Made by a program: the position numbers and the translations under genes. A stretch of DNA of 64,000 nt from Psychroflexus torquis ATCC 700755 (lineage in GTDB: Bacteria; Bacteroidota; Bacteroidia; Flavobacteriales; Flavobacteriaceae): assembly GCF_000153485.2 (NCBI RefSeq), contig NC_018721.1, positions 3,968,001 to 4,032,000 of the forward strand. Reading direction: 5' to 3'. The notes below the pieces were generated by a model. That model worked only from the letters and a program-made list of their open reading frames with translations. It did no database searches and was not told where the DNA came from. Shown piece by piece: positions 35,727 through 43,493 of the stretch. Each line of letters starts with the position of its first letter. The first letter of the stretch is position 1.

Positions 35727-35836
35727 TGGTTCATTGATCATTTAAACGATGCAATTTTCAGTTCCACGTTAATTATTTTAATTTCCTGTTTGTTTTTGTT
35801 CCTTTTTTAAAACTCATGTTCAATTTCGATTTCATC

Positions 35837-36514
35837 TTATGCCAAAATATTCTCTGTCACTTTCTGTCCGTCCAGCATTCTAATGATGCGGTGACTGTAT
35901 TTGGCATCGTGTTCACTGTGTGTTACCATAATAATGGTCGTGCCAGCTTCGTTGAGGTCTATCAGTAAGTCCATGACTTCGTTCCCATTGGTGCTATCTA
36001 AGTTACCTGTTGGTTCATCTGCCAAAATTAATTTCGGGTTATTGACTACAGCTCGGGCCACAGCAACACGTTGTTGTTGACCACCAGATAATTGCTGTGG
36101 AAAGTGATTGCGACGGTGCATAATTCCCATTTTTTCTAAAACCGCTTCCACTTGTTTTTTGCGTTCAGCTGTTTTTACACCGGTATAAATCAAGGGCAAT
36201 TCCACATTTTCAAAAACCGTAAGTTCATCGATGAGGTTAAAACTCTGAAAGACAAAACCGATATTGTGCTTTCGTAATTCAGAACGTTTGCGTTCATTGT
36301 AACCGGCTACTTCCACACCATTAAATAAAAAGCTTCCGCTATTGGGATCATCTAATAGTCCAAGAATGTTTAGTAGTGTTGATTTACCGCAACCAGAAGG
36401 TCCCATAATGGCTACAAACTCACCTTCTTTCACTCCAAAAGACAATTTGTTTAGAGCTATTGTTTGCACTTCTTCCGTTTTATAATACTTTTCTAAATCT
36501 TTAATTTGTATCAT
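35837..36514 (-). CDS. Stand-alone ABC transporter ATPase of the LolD/MacB type
   Basis: This 225-aa nucleotide-binding protein powers FtsX-type permeases. Its motifs are Walker A GPSGCGKST at ~38-46, Q-loop FVFQSFNL at ~86-93, signature LSGGQQQR at ~143-150, Walker B LILADEPTGNLD at ~162-173 and switch His in VTHSEHD at ~200. Length and motif spacing match LolD, FtsE and the MacB N-domain. It is the only ATPase gene in the window, yet 13 permease loci follow on the same strand, so one ATPase probably serves several permeases. It follows the HlyD gene across a 734-bp gap containing a microsatellite-like block. No promoter was recognised immediately upstream. Confidence 0.95.
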   Translation of the reverse strand: MIQIKDLEKYYKTEEVQTIALNKLSFGVKEGEFVAIMGPSGCGKSTLLNILGLLDDPNSGSFLFNGVEVAGYNERKRSELRKHNIGFVFQSFNLIDELTVFENVELPLIYTGVKTAERKKQVEAVLEKMGIMHRRNHFPQQLSGGQQQRVAVARAVVNNPKLILADEPTGNLDSTNGNEVMDLLIDLNEAGTTIIMVTHSEHDAKYSHRIIRMLDGQKVTENILA

Positions 36515-36610
36515 TTACTTCTTTTTTTATGATCCCAGCGAAAGCAAGAATCTGTTAATTTTTATTATAATTAGTATTCAATTTTGCATTTACTTTATTC
36601 TGTAATTGTA

Positions 36611-37240
36611 TTTTTCTCACCACTCACCACTCACCACTCACCACTCATTTCTTTGTTCCAACTTCTGTATTCAATATTCGATATTCAACATTCTCACCAC
36701 TCACCACTCATTTCTTTGTTCCAACTTCTGTATTCAATATCCGATATTCAACATTCTCACCACTCATTTCTTTATTCCAACTTCTGTATTCGATATTCTC
36801 ACCCCTCATTTCTTTATTCTAACTTCTGTATTCGATATTCAACATTCTCACCACTCATTTCTTTATTCCAACTTCTGTATTCGATATTCTCACCACTCAC
36901 CACTCACCACTCACCACTCATTTCTTTATTCCAACTTCTGTATTCAATATTCGATATTCTCACCACTCATTTCTTTATTCCAACTTCTGTATTCAATATT
37001 CTCACCCCTCATTTCTTTATTCTAACTTCTGTATTCGATATTCAATATTCGATATTCTCACCACTCACCACTCATTTCTTTATTCCAACTTCTGTATTCA
37101 ACATTCTCACCCCTCATTTCTTTATTCTAACTTCTGTATTCAATATTCGATATTCAACATTCTCACCACTCATTTCTTTATTCCAACTTCTGTATTCGAT
37201 ATTCGATATTCAATATTCTCACCACTATTTTCTCACTTCT
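36611..37240. repeat. Microsatellite-like repeat block between HlyD and ATPase genes
   Basis: About eleven imperfect copies of a ~40-60 bp unit made of (CTCACCA)n, CATTTCTTTATTCCAACTTC, then TGTATTCGATATTC and variants. Units differ in how many CACTCAC and ATATTCGA subunits they carry, as expected from slippage. Long stop-free frames on the plus strand here are by-products of the repeat: they have no plausible start context and a low-complexity S/H/F/L composition. On the transcribed minus strand the RNA would be rich in GAGTGGTGAG and GAATAC runs. Shorter pieces of the same sequence lie in several permease spacers. Confidence 0.85.
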
Positions 37241-37248
37241 AAAAAACT

Positions 37249-38499
37249 CTATTTCAAAATCAACTCCTCTGTATCTCCAAAGGAATCATAACTTGAAGTC
37301 ACCACTTTATCTCCAGGATTTAAACCTTCAAGCACCTCATAATATTCTGTATTCTGGCTTCCTAGTCTAATATTAACTTTGTAAGCAGTAGACCCCTCTT
37401 CACTAATTTTAAAAATCCAATTGCCTCCTGTTTTTTGAAAGAATCCGCCTTTAGAAACGAGCAAAGCTTCTTTCTCCGCGCTCAATGCTACCCGAATCTG
37501 TAGATTCTGTCCTCTTCTAATACCTTTTGGTACATCTCCTTCAAACTTCATATCGACCTGAAAACGACCATTGGTAACCTGAGTAAAAACTTTTTTAATG
37601 GTTAACGTGTAGTTCTTATTATTCAATGTGAATGTTCCGGTTTGGCCATTGTAAATTCTAGAGATATAATGTTCATCTATATCCACTCTTACTTTGTATC
37701 CAATGGTTACATCTACTTGTCCAAGCCGAGTGCCTTTAGTTATAGACTGGCCTATTTCTGCATCAAGCGATGTCAACTGACCATCAATAGGAGCACGGAC
37801 CACTAAATCACCTACTTTTTTGCGCATTAATTCTAACGCACTTTGTGTTCTGATATAAGAGTTTTTTGCTTGGTTGTTTTCGACTTGCGTAGAAATTGTA
37901 TCCTCAGATAAAACACGCTTAGCCAGTTTCATACGTTCTTTTTGGTATTCAAAATTATTGTGAGACGATTCGTAATCCATTCTACCAATAGCACCATTAT
38001 CGTATAAACGTTTGTTTAAATTATAGACGCGTTTTGCTTCAATTAAACTGTTTTCTACATCCGTAAATTGATTTTGTCTATTAATGGTGTTTTGACGCGC
38101 TGCATTCTGGGAAATCTGCATTTGCGTTAATAAATTATAAACCGATGTTTCTTGATTGATCAAGCTTAACTCCAAATCGGTATTAGATAATCTTAAGATG
38201 GGTTGCCCTTGTTCTAAAATCGCACCGTCTTCTACAAATTTCTCTTCTACACGTCCACCTTCTAGAGCATCCAAATAAATAGTTGTAATGGGCAAGACAA
38301 TACCATTAACAGGAATGTTTTCTTGAAAAATAGCTTTATTCACTGTATGAATAGAAATCCGTTCTGTCTCTACATTTAATTTGGAACCTCCAGAAGTTTG
38401 AAGAATCACATATAGTATTAAAGCGATGATGGCCAAAACACCACCTATAAGCCCGAGCTTTTGGTTTGAAAATTTTTTCTTTTTAAGAGGTACGTCCAT
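37249..38499 (-). CDS. HlyD/MacA-like membrane-fusion (periplasmic adaptor) protein
   Basis: This 416-aa protein has a short basic N-terminus (MDVPLKKKKFSNQK), one membrane anchor at ~16-34 and a beta-barrel/lipoyl segment around ~60-100. A long helical hairpin spans ~100-215, rich in Gln, Asn and Arg. The second lipoyl half (VVRAPIDGQLTSLDAEIGQS, ~227-246) and a beta-barrel/membrane-proximal domain complete the adaptor fold. Adaptors of this type link an inner-membrane ABC permease to an outer-membrane TolC-like channel, which is not encoded in this window. It is the first gene of the minus-strand unit and carries the sigma-54-like box at 38529-38546 and the dyads at 38597-38634. It diverges from the regulator gene at 38706, a layout that suggests direct control. 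Confidence 0.92.
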   Translation of the reverse strand: MDVPLKKKKFSNQKLGLIGGVLAIIALILYVILQTSGGSKLNVETERISIHTVNKAIFQENIPVNGIVLPITTIYLDALEGGRVEEKFVEDGAILEQGQPILRLSNTDLELSLINQETSVYNLLTQMQISQNAARQNTINRQNQFTDVENSLIEAKRVYNLNKRLYDNGAIGRMDYESSHNNFEYQKERMKLAKRVLSEDTISTQVENNQAKNSYIRTQSALELMRKKVGDLVVRAPIDGQLTSLDAEIGQSITKGTRLGQVDVTIGYKVRVDIDEHYISRIYNGQTGTFTLNNKNYTLTIKKVFTQVTNGRFQVDMKFEGDVPKGIRRGQNLQIRVALSAEKEALLVSKGGFFQKTGGNWIFKISEEGSTAYKVNIRLGSQNTEYYEVLEGLNPGDKVVTSSYDSFGDTEELILK

Positions 38500-38528
38500 T
38501 TTTAAATTTTTAATTCAATTATATAAGT

Positions 38529-38546
38529 AGTGAAGATGATGCCAAA
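38529..38546 (-). promoter_or_regulatory. Putative sigma-54-like -24/-12 promoter box for the HlyD gene
   Basis: The minus strand reads TTTGGCATCATCTTCACT, identical to the 7903 copy although the surrounding sequence is largely different. It sits ~30 bp before the ATG at 38499. Its retention in the regulator-adaptor intergenic region supports a functional site. Confidence 0.5.
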
Positions 38547-38596
38547 GCTATAAATCACTGTATATCAGTATTTAAAATTTAAAGCGAAACTAAATA

Positions 38597-38634
38597 TGTT
38601 CGATTTTGATACAGGTTATGTCCGAAAACGAACA
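38597..38634. promoter_or_regulatory. Paired dyad in the divergent regulator/adaptor promoter region
   Basis: Outer arms TGTTCG and CGAACA enclose 26 bp. The inner dyads are TGTTC-N6-GATACA and TGTCC-N6-GAACA. The element is 50 bp upstream of the box at 38529-38546 and 71 bp upstream of the regulator start at 38706, so it could serve both activation and autoregulation. Confidence 0.5.
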
Positions 38635-38705
38635 CTATCAAATCCTATTGGACTTTTAGTTTTTGAAGTTTAATTAGCTAGATATAAATTCGTAATATTG
38701 TCATA

Positions 38706-40058
38706 ATGGTTTTAAAAAATTCAAAAATACTAGTCATAGACGATGATGCCGATGTGCTTATGGCAATGCGATTGCTTCTAAAGCCTTTCGTAAAAGAGGT
38801 GGTTATCGAAAAGAACCCTAATAATATTTTATCTCAAATTGATAAAGTCAGTTATGATATTATCATATTGGACATGAATTTTAATGGGTTAGTAAATACG
38901 GGTAATGAAGGTATTTTTTGGCTGAATGAAATCAGAAAACAAAAACCTGAAACGTCTGTTATTTTAATGACGGCCTATGCTGAAATTGATTTAGCCATAA
39001 GAGGATTAAAGGAGGGAGCTGCAGACTTTTTAATGAAGCCTTGGAAGAATGAAAAGATCATTGAGACTATAACTACAATTCTTAATCATAAGAAGTCTAA
39101 AAGCACTCAAAAGAGTCAACTTAAATCAAGCACTGTAGAAATTATTGGTGATAGCATCCTTATGAAGGACGTCTATGTCAAATTAAGAAAAGTAGCTCCA
39201 ACAGATGCCAATGTATTAGTCCTTGGAGAAAATGGTACGGGTAAAGATTTAATTACTAGAGCTTTACACGATAATTCTCATAGACGAGACAAAGCTTTTA
39301 TTAAAGTTGATGTAGGTGCCTTAACTGCATCTCTTTTTGAAAGTGAATTATTTGGTTACAAAAAAGGAGCGTTTACAGACGCCAGAGAAGATAGAAAAGG
39401 TCGCTTTGAAGCAGCAAACGGCGGCACTTTATTTTTAGATGAAATAGGAAATATCAGTTTAAGTCAGCAAGCAAAGCTTTTAACAGTACTTCAAAATAGA
39501 CAGGTGACTCCTTTAGGATCAAATGAAGCCATTCCCCTGGATATCAGATTGATCTGTGCCACCAATAGTGATCCAAAATTACTAGCTGACGAAAGCAAAT
39601 TCAGAAAAGATTTAATTTATAGAATCAATACGGTTGATATTGTAGTTCCACCTTTAAGAGATCGAGGTACAGATATAATGGAATTGTCGCGTCATTTTAT
39701 TTCCATATATGCTGAAAAATATAACAAGAATCCATTTTCTTTTGATGCTGGATTTATTTCAAAATTGAAAAAACACGACTTTCCTGGGAATGTAAGGGAG
39801 CTTCAATATGTTTTAGAGCGTGCTATTATTATGACTGATGGACACCTTTTAAAAGCGGAAGATTTGGTATTTTCATCTATAGAGCGACCTATAACCACAC
39901 CGAGTCTAGAAAGTAAAAGCTTAAACCTAGACGATTTGGAAAAAAATGCTATTCTAACCGTATTAGAGAAACACAAAGGAAATGTTTCTAAATCTGCTAA
40001 AGAACTTGGCATTACCAGAGCAGCCTTATACAGACGACTAGAGAAGTATGAACTATAA
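38706..40058 (+). CDS. Sigma-54-dependent NtrC-family response regulator
   Basis: This 450-aa regulator has three domains. A receiver (~1-125) carries acidic D12-D14, phospho-acceptor D56 in IILDMNFNG, the Thr of LMTAYAEID and the Lys of LMKPWKN. A sigma-54-interacting AAA+ domain (~148-385) has Walker A GENGTGKD, Walker B GGTLFLDEIGN and the arginine-finger region. The C-terminal Fis-type HTH is GNVSKSAKELGITRAALYRR. The sigma-54 contact loop reads GAFTDA instead of GAFTGA, a change I believe occurs in Bacteroidota homologues. It overlaps the following kinase gene by 11 bp. It probably activates the HlyD gene and the three permease promoters that share the -24/-12-like box. Confidence 0.95.
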   Translation: MVLKNSKILVIDDDADVLMAMRLLLKPFVKEVVIEKNPNNILSQIDKVSYDIIILDMNFNGLVNTGNEGIFWLNEIRKQKPETSVILMTAYAEIDLAIRGLKEGAADFLMKPWKNEKIIETITTILNHKKSKSTQKSQLKSSTVEIIGDSILMKDVYVKLRKVAPTDANVLVLGENGTGKDLITRALHDNSHRRDKAFIKVDVGALTASLFESELFGYKKGAFTDAREDRKGRFEAANGGTLFLDEIGNISLSQQAKLLTVLQNRQVTPLGSNEAIPLDIRLICATNSDPKLLADESKFRKDLIYRINTVDIVVPPLRDRGTDIMELSRHFISIYAEKYNKNPFSFDAGFISKLKKHDFPGNVRELQYVLERAIIMTDGHLLKAEDLVFSSIERPITTPSLESKSLNLDDLEKNAILTVLEKHKGNVSKSAKELGITRAALYRRLEKYEL

Positions 40059-41391
40059 CGCTTACATTTTAAAACTATTTTTCAGAATCCTACTTCTGGT
40101 TTGTACCATACTCGCCTTTGGGTATAGCATCTACATAGATAAAACGGCTTACAGTATTTTGATAAGCATCGGTTTATTTTATTTAATTATTAATACGTAC
40201 ACCTTCGTAAAACGCCGTTTTTTAGCCATGGACGATTTTTTTGAAGCTGTTAAATATCGTGACTTTTCTAGATGGTTTCCTGAGGATAGAGGACCAAAAG
40301 ACATTCGGTTTTTATATACGGGGTTCAATGAAATTAATAGAACCATTAAAGAAATTAATTCTCAAAATCAAGCACAATACGTCTATCTACAAAAGATTTT
40401 AGAAATGGTAGATATTGGTATTATCGCTTATAATCTTGAATCTGGTGATGTGCTTTGGAGCAACGATTCCTTTGGCGAAATATTAGACATGCCCTCTTTT
40501 AAAAATATTCGATTTGTTGAAAATAGAAAACCAGAATTGTTTACTACCATTTTTGAAACTTACCACAGAGAACCAGATTCACTTTCCATAGCCTTACAAA
40601 ATGATAACATAAAAATTTTAATTTCTGATACTGTTTTTCAAGTGGAAGCTGATGCGTTTAAACTCATCGTAATTCAGAATATTGACGATACTTTAAATAA
40701 AAATGAATCGGAATCGTGGAAAAAATTATTGAGTGTAATGACGCACGAAATTATGAATTCCATTACACCAATTTCATCATTAGCAGACACCTTACAAATG
40801 AACTTAAAAGTTGCTATTGAAAAACCCAAAGAATCGCATTTAGAATTGGATGATCTCAGTGCTGGTATAAAAACTATTAAAAACCGAAGTGAAGGCCTTT
40901 TAAAATTTGCAAAAACCTACCGCAGTCTTAGCAAAGTCACTCACCTTAATTTGCAAAGGACTAGGGTTTCTGAATTATTCAATAACATTCAATTACTTAT
41001 GCAGCCTTCTCTAGAAGCTAAGCATATTGGAATAGAATTCAAGATCACATCTTCAAAATTAGAATTGGATATAGATGCGCATCTTATTGAACAAGTTTTA
41101 ATTAACCTGATCTTGAATGCTGTTGACGCTTGCAAAAATAAAGACGATGCAAAGATTAAAGTATTTGCATCTCAAAACACGAATAGAGCAATTGTTCTAA
41201 AAGTCATTGATAATGGCTCTGGAATTCCAAAAGATATTTTAGAAAATATCTTTATACCTTTCTTTACTAGTAAAGCCACAGGAAGCGGAATTGGCTTAAG
41301 CCTCTGTAAGCAAATCATGCTGCTACATAAAGGTAGGATCATTGTAAAAAGTATAGAAGGGGAAGGTTCTGTATTTAGTTTGGTCTTTTAA
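40048..41391 (+). CDS. NtrY-like sensor histidine kinase
   Basis: This 447-aa kinase has two N-terminal membrane helices (~8-26 and ~33-53) with almost no periplasmic loop, so it probably senses a membrane or cytoplasmic state. A linker and PAS-like region (~100-215, with DIGIIAYNLESGDVLWSN) precede the HisKA domain with phospho-acceptor His in VMTHEIMNSITPI (~232-244). The HATPase domain has N-box NLILNAVDAC, G1 DNGSGIP and G2 GSGIGLSLC. The start codon lies inside the end of the regulator gene, so the two are translationally coupled and are very likely cognate partners. About 250 bp of non-coding DNA follow before the next gene. Confidence 0.93.
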   Translation: MNYNAYILKLFFRILLLVCTILAFGYSIYIDKTAYSILISIGLFYLIINTYTFVKRRFLAMDDFFEAVKYRDFSRWFPEDRGPKDIRFLYTGFNEINRTIKEINSQNQAQYVYLQKILEMVDIGIIAYNLESGDVLWSNDSFGEILDMPSFKNIRFVENRKPELFTTIFETYHREPDSLSIALQNDNIKILISDTVFQVEADAFKLIVIQNIDDTLNKNESESWKKLLSVMTHEIMNSITPISSLADTLQMNLKVAIEKPKESHLELDDLSAGIKTIKNRSEGLLKFAKTYRSLSKVTHLNLQRTRVSELFNNIQLLMQPSLEAKHIGIEFKITSSKLELDIDAHLIEQVLINLILNAVDACKNKDDAKIKVFASQNTNRAIVLKVIDNGSGIPKDILENIFIPFFTSKATGSGIGLSLCKQIMLLHKGRIIVKSIEGEGSVFSLVF

Positions 41392-41616
41392 AAAATAAAT
41401 CTGATTTATTTAAGCTTTTAAAGCCAAATGGATTGTCTAAAATTTTATAAAAATCAAAACTAGAGTGTATTCCAAATTTATGAACTTTAAGTTCTAAAGT
41501 ATCGAGAATAGGTGAGTGGTGTTGAATATGCAGAAAGCAAAATTGCCATCAAATCACTGTTTTAAACACTTCTAATATTAGTTTAAACTTGATGTAATTC
41601 ATATGTTATTAACACG

Positions 41617-41624
41617 TAATTTTG
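41617..41624 (+). promoter_or_regulatory. Possible Bacteroidota -7 box before the J-domain gene
   Basis: TAATTTTG matches the TAnnTTTG consensus of the primary sigma factor in Flavobacteriia and lies 21 bp before the ATG at 41646. The nearest upstream TTG (41589-41591) is 25 bp away, slightly beyond the usual 17-23 bp. The rest of 41392-41645 shows no gene. Confidence 0.4.
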
Positions 41625-41645
41625 CAGACTTAAATAAGATGAGTA

Positions 41646-42092
41646 ATGAAGCGTATAAGTGAGAATAAAAAGCTCTTTGGAGTTGAGACTAAGATTGAGT
41701 TAAAGTCTTTAAAAAAGGCCTATCGCAATTTGGTAAAAGAATGGCATCCAGATAAATTCCAAGCGGGAGATGCTTTACAAGAAGAAGCAGAGATCCAAAG
41801 CCGAAGAATTATTGATGGTTATCATTTTTTAGTCAGTATTGCCCCTGAAACTATTGAGGCCAATGCAGATCAATTCACCCAAACTGTCAACACAGGTATT
41901 GCCGACTTTCAGCATAAGAGTATGGTGTTAGAAATCACGTTTATGGATGGTACCACTTACGAGTATTTTGGTGTGACTAAACCGATCTATATTAAAATGA
42001 TAAATAGCAATAAAGTTAATCGTTTTGCTAAACGTTCCATTTATCCTAATTACACGTTCAGAATGTCTAAACGTGAGCAAGAAGCTGTTTAG
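41646..42092 (+). CDS. J-domain plus KTSC-domain protein
   Basis: This 148-aa protein is in two parts. Residues ~1-65 resemble a DnaJ J domain (SLKKAYRNLVKEWHPDKFQA) with the invariant HPD tripeptide that stimulates Hsp70 ATPase activity. Residues ~90-145 resemble the KTSC domain (TYEYFGVTKPIYIKMINSNK), a small beta-rich domain of unknown function that may bind nucleic acid. The fusion suggests an Hsp70 co-chaperone acting on a specific client or RNA/DNA complex, but that is inference. The G/F and zinc-finger regions of true DnaJ are absent. An overlapping upstream ATG at 41639 is in another frame and is ignored. Confidence 0.8.
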   Translation: MKRISENKKLFGVETKIELKSLKKAYRNLVKEWHPDKFQAGDALQEEAEIQSRRIIDGYHFLVSIAPETIEANADQFTQTVNTGIADFQHKSMVLEITFMDGTTYEYFGVTKPIYIKMINSNKVNRFAKRSIYPNYTFRMSKREQEAV

Positions 42093-42422
42093 ACGATCAA
42101 CTAGCCTTACATAGATTGCACTGAGCTTACCTGACGATCCTGCACTTAGCATAGCTGAAGTATGGAAGGTAAGCCCTTTAATTTCAGGTTCTTAACTCAA
42201 CTGAGTTTACACTTAAAGTATCTGAGACTTTTTTTCTTAAGTTCTTTCTTATGAAGTTGCTTAACGAGAATCGTCTTTGATTATTTCTGTATCCCGTTTT
42301 TTTTTCTTGTTTACAATTAAATTGGTATAACAAGGGTTTTTTAACTAATTTAGATTTGTATGCGTAAATTGAATGTTTAAGCTCACAAATTAATACTTAG
42401 AAAATAAAATAATTCTAAACCG
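42093..42422. other. Non-coding gap with a dispersed hairpin repeat
   Basis: No gene is visible in these 330 bp. A segment at 42139-42169 (CCTGCACTTAGCATAGCTGA, then AGTATGGAAGG) is a degenerate copy of the perfect hairpin at 43442-43469. The remainder is A/T-rich. Confidence 0.5.
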
Positions 42423-43345
42423 ATGGATATAACCACCTTAACTCTAAATCCTGCTTTAGATAAAAGTGCAAAAGTGGATCAATTTGTACCAGAGCAAAAG
42501 CTTAAATGCCATTCCATTCACCATCAAGCTGGTGGAGGAGGGGTCAATATTTCTATAGTACTAAATACACTTCAAGTTAAAAACAAGTGCATATTCACCT
42601 CAGGTGGTGATACAGGATTATATCTTAAAAATCTTTTGGTGAAAGAAAACATCGATATAAAATCCATTGCTATTAATTCATGGACAAGAGAAAACCTATC
42701 TATTGTTGATACCAAAACAGAGTTACAATATCGTTTTGGAATGCCTGGGAATGATTTAAATACTAGTGAGATAGAATTAATAAAAACTGAACTTACTAAA
42801 GAAGTAAAGGACAATTCTATTTTGGTATTAAGTTGAAGTTTATCCGAAAAAACACCTTCAAACTTATATGCAACCTTATTAAAAATGCTTGACGGTAAAA
42901 ACGTAAAAATCATTATTGATACGTCAAGTCAGGATTTGATAGAAAAAGAAAAGGAAAATCTCTGTTGAATAAAACCTAATCAAAAAGAATTAGCAAAGCT
43001 CGCTGGTTTAGAATTTTCATCTAAATATGAGCTGAAAGATTTTGCTATGGAAGTGATAAATTCAAAAGAAGCAAAACTTATTCTTGTTTATAATGAATTT
43101 GCTTGGGGTTTTTTAGCATTTTTCGAAATTATCTTTTTTAGAAACCCAGCATCTTAAAGTGAAAAGCAGACTAGGCTCTGGAAACAGCATGATAATGGTG
43201 TACGTTATACAACAACAACAACTTTCTTGCGAAGAATTCCTTATTGCTTCCTTATTTGGGGTGTGGCTTAAATGAGGACTAAAAGCATAATAATTTGGTA
43301 AGTCAAGACAACATCAATAAGGTATTAAAGTTAATGGACCAGAAG
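42423..43345 (+). pseudogene. Decayed PfkB-family sugar-phosphate kinase (1-phosphofructokinase type)
   Basis: The first 137 codons (MDITTLTLNPALDKSAKVDQ, AGGGGVNISIVLNTL, FTSGGDTGLYLKNLL) match the N-terminal half of bacterial 6-phosphofructokinase 2, 1-phosphofructokinase and tagatose-6-phosphate kinase. In-frame TGA codons lie at 42834-42836 (where the family has the Gly of SGSLP) and 42966-42968 (just before the KPNQKEL block). After ~43100 the match continues only in another frame. There the catalytic GAGD motif appears as GSGNS near 43171-43188, with the catalytic Asp replaced. Two nonsense codons, at least one frameshift and a dead active site make loss of function nearly certain. The 3' limit is approximate. 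Confidence 0.88.
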
Positions 43346-43441
43346 CATAGACTATTGATTTCTTTGACTCCAAATTAAACTACTTAATTTAGGTTGAAAA
43401 GTTACATAACCCGTTAATATGTCTTTATTTTAATCAAAAAA

Positions 43442-43469
43442 CCTACACTTAGTATTGCTGAAGTGTAGG
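43442..43469. repeat. Perfect 9-bp-arm hairpin between convergent genes
   Basis: Arms CCTACACTT and AAGTGTAGG surround the loop AGTATTGCTG. It lies 25 bp beyond the stop of the desaturase gene and after the kinase pseudogene, where a bidirectional terminator would be useful, but no T-tract flanks it. A degenerate relative is at 42139-42169, so it looks like a small dispersed repeat. Confidence 0.6.
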
Positions 43470-43493
43470 AGGGAAGCTTGAGTTTTTGATTAT

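Noticed and set aside
36584-37291. Plus-strand open frames of 235 and 139 codons across the repeat block
   Set aside because: They exist only because the repeat units lack stops; two overlapping frames are both open, composition is low-complexity, and there is no homology or start context.
42834-42968. UGA recoding (selenocysteine or alternative code) in the PfkB-like gene
   Set aside because: There is also a downstream frameshift and a mutated catalytic Asp, and no selenocysteine element or precedent in this family; decay explains all of it.
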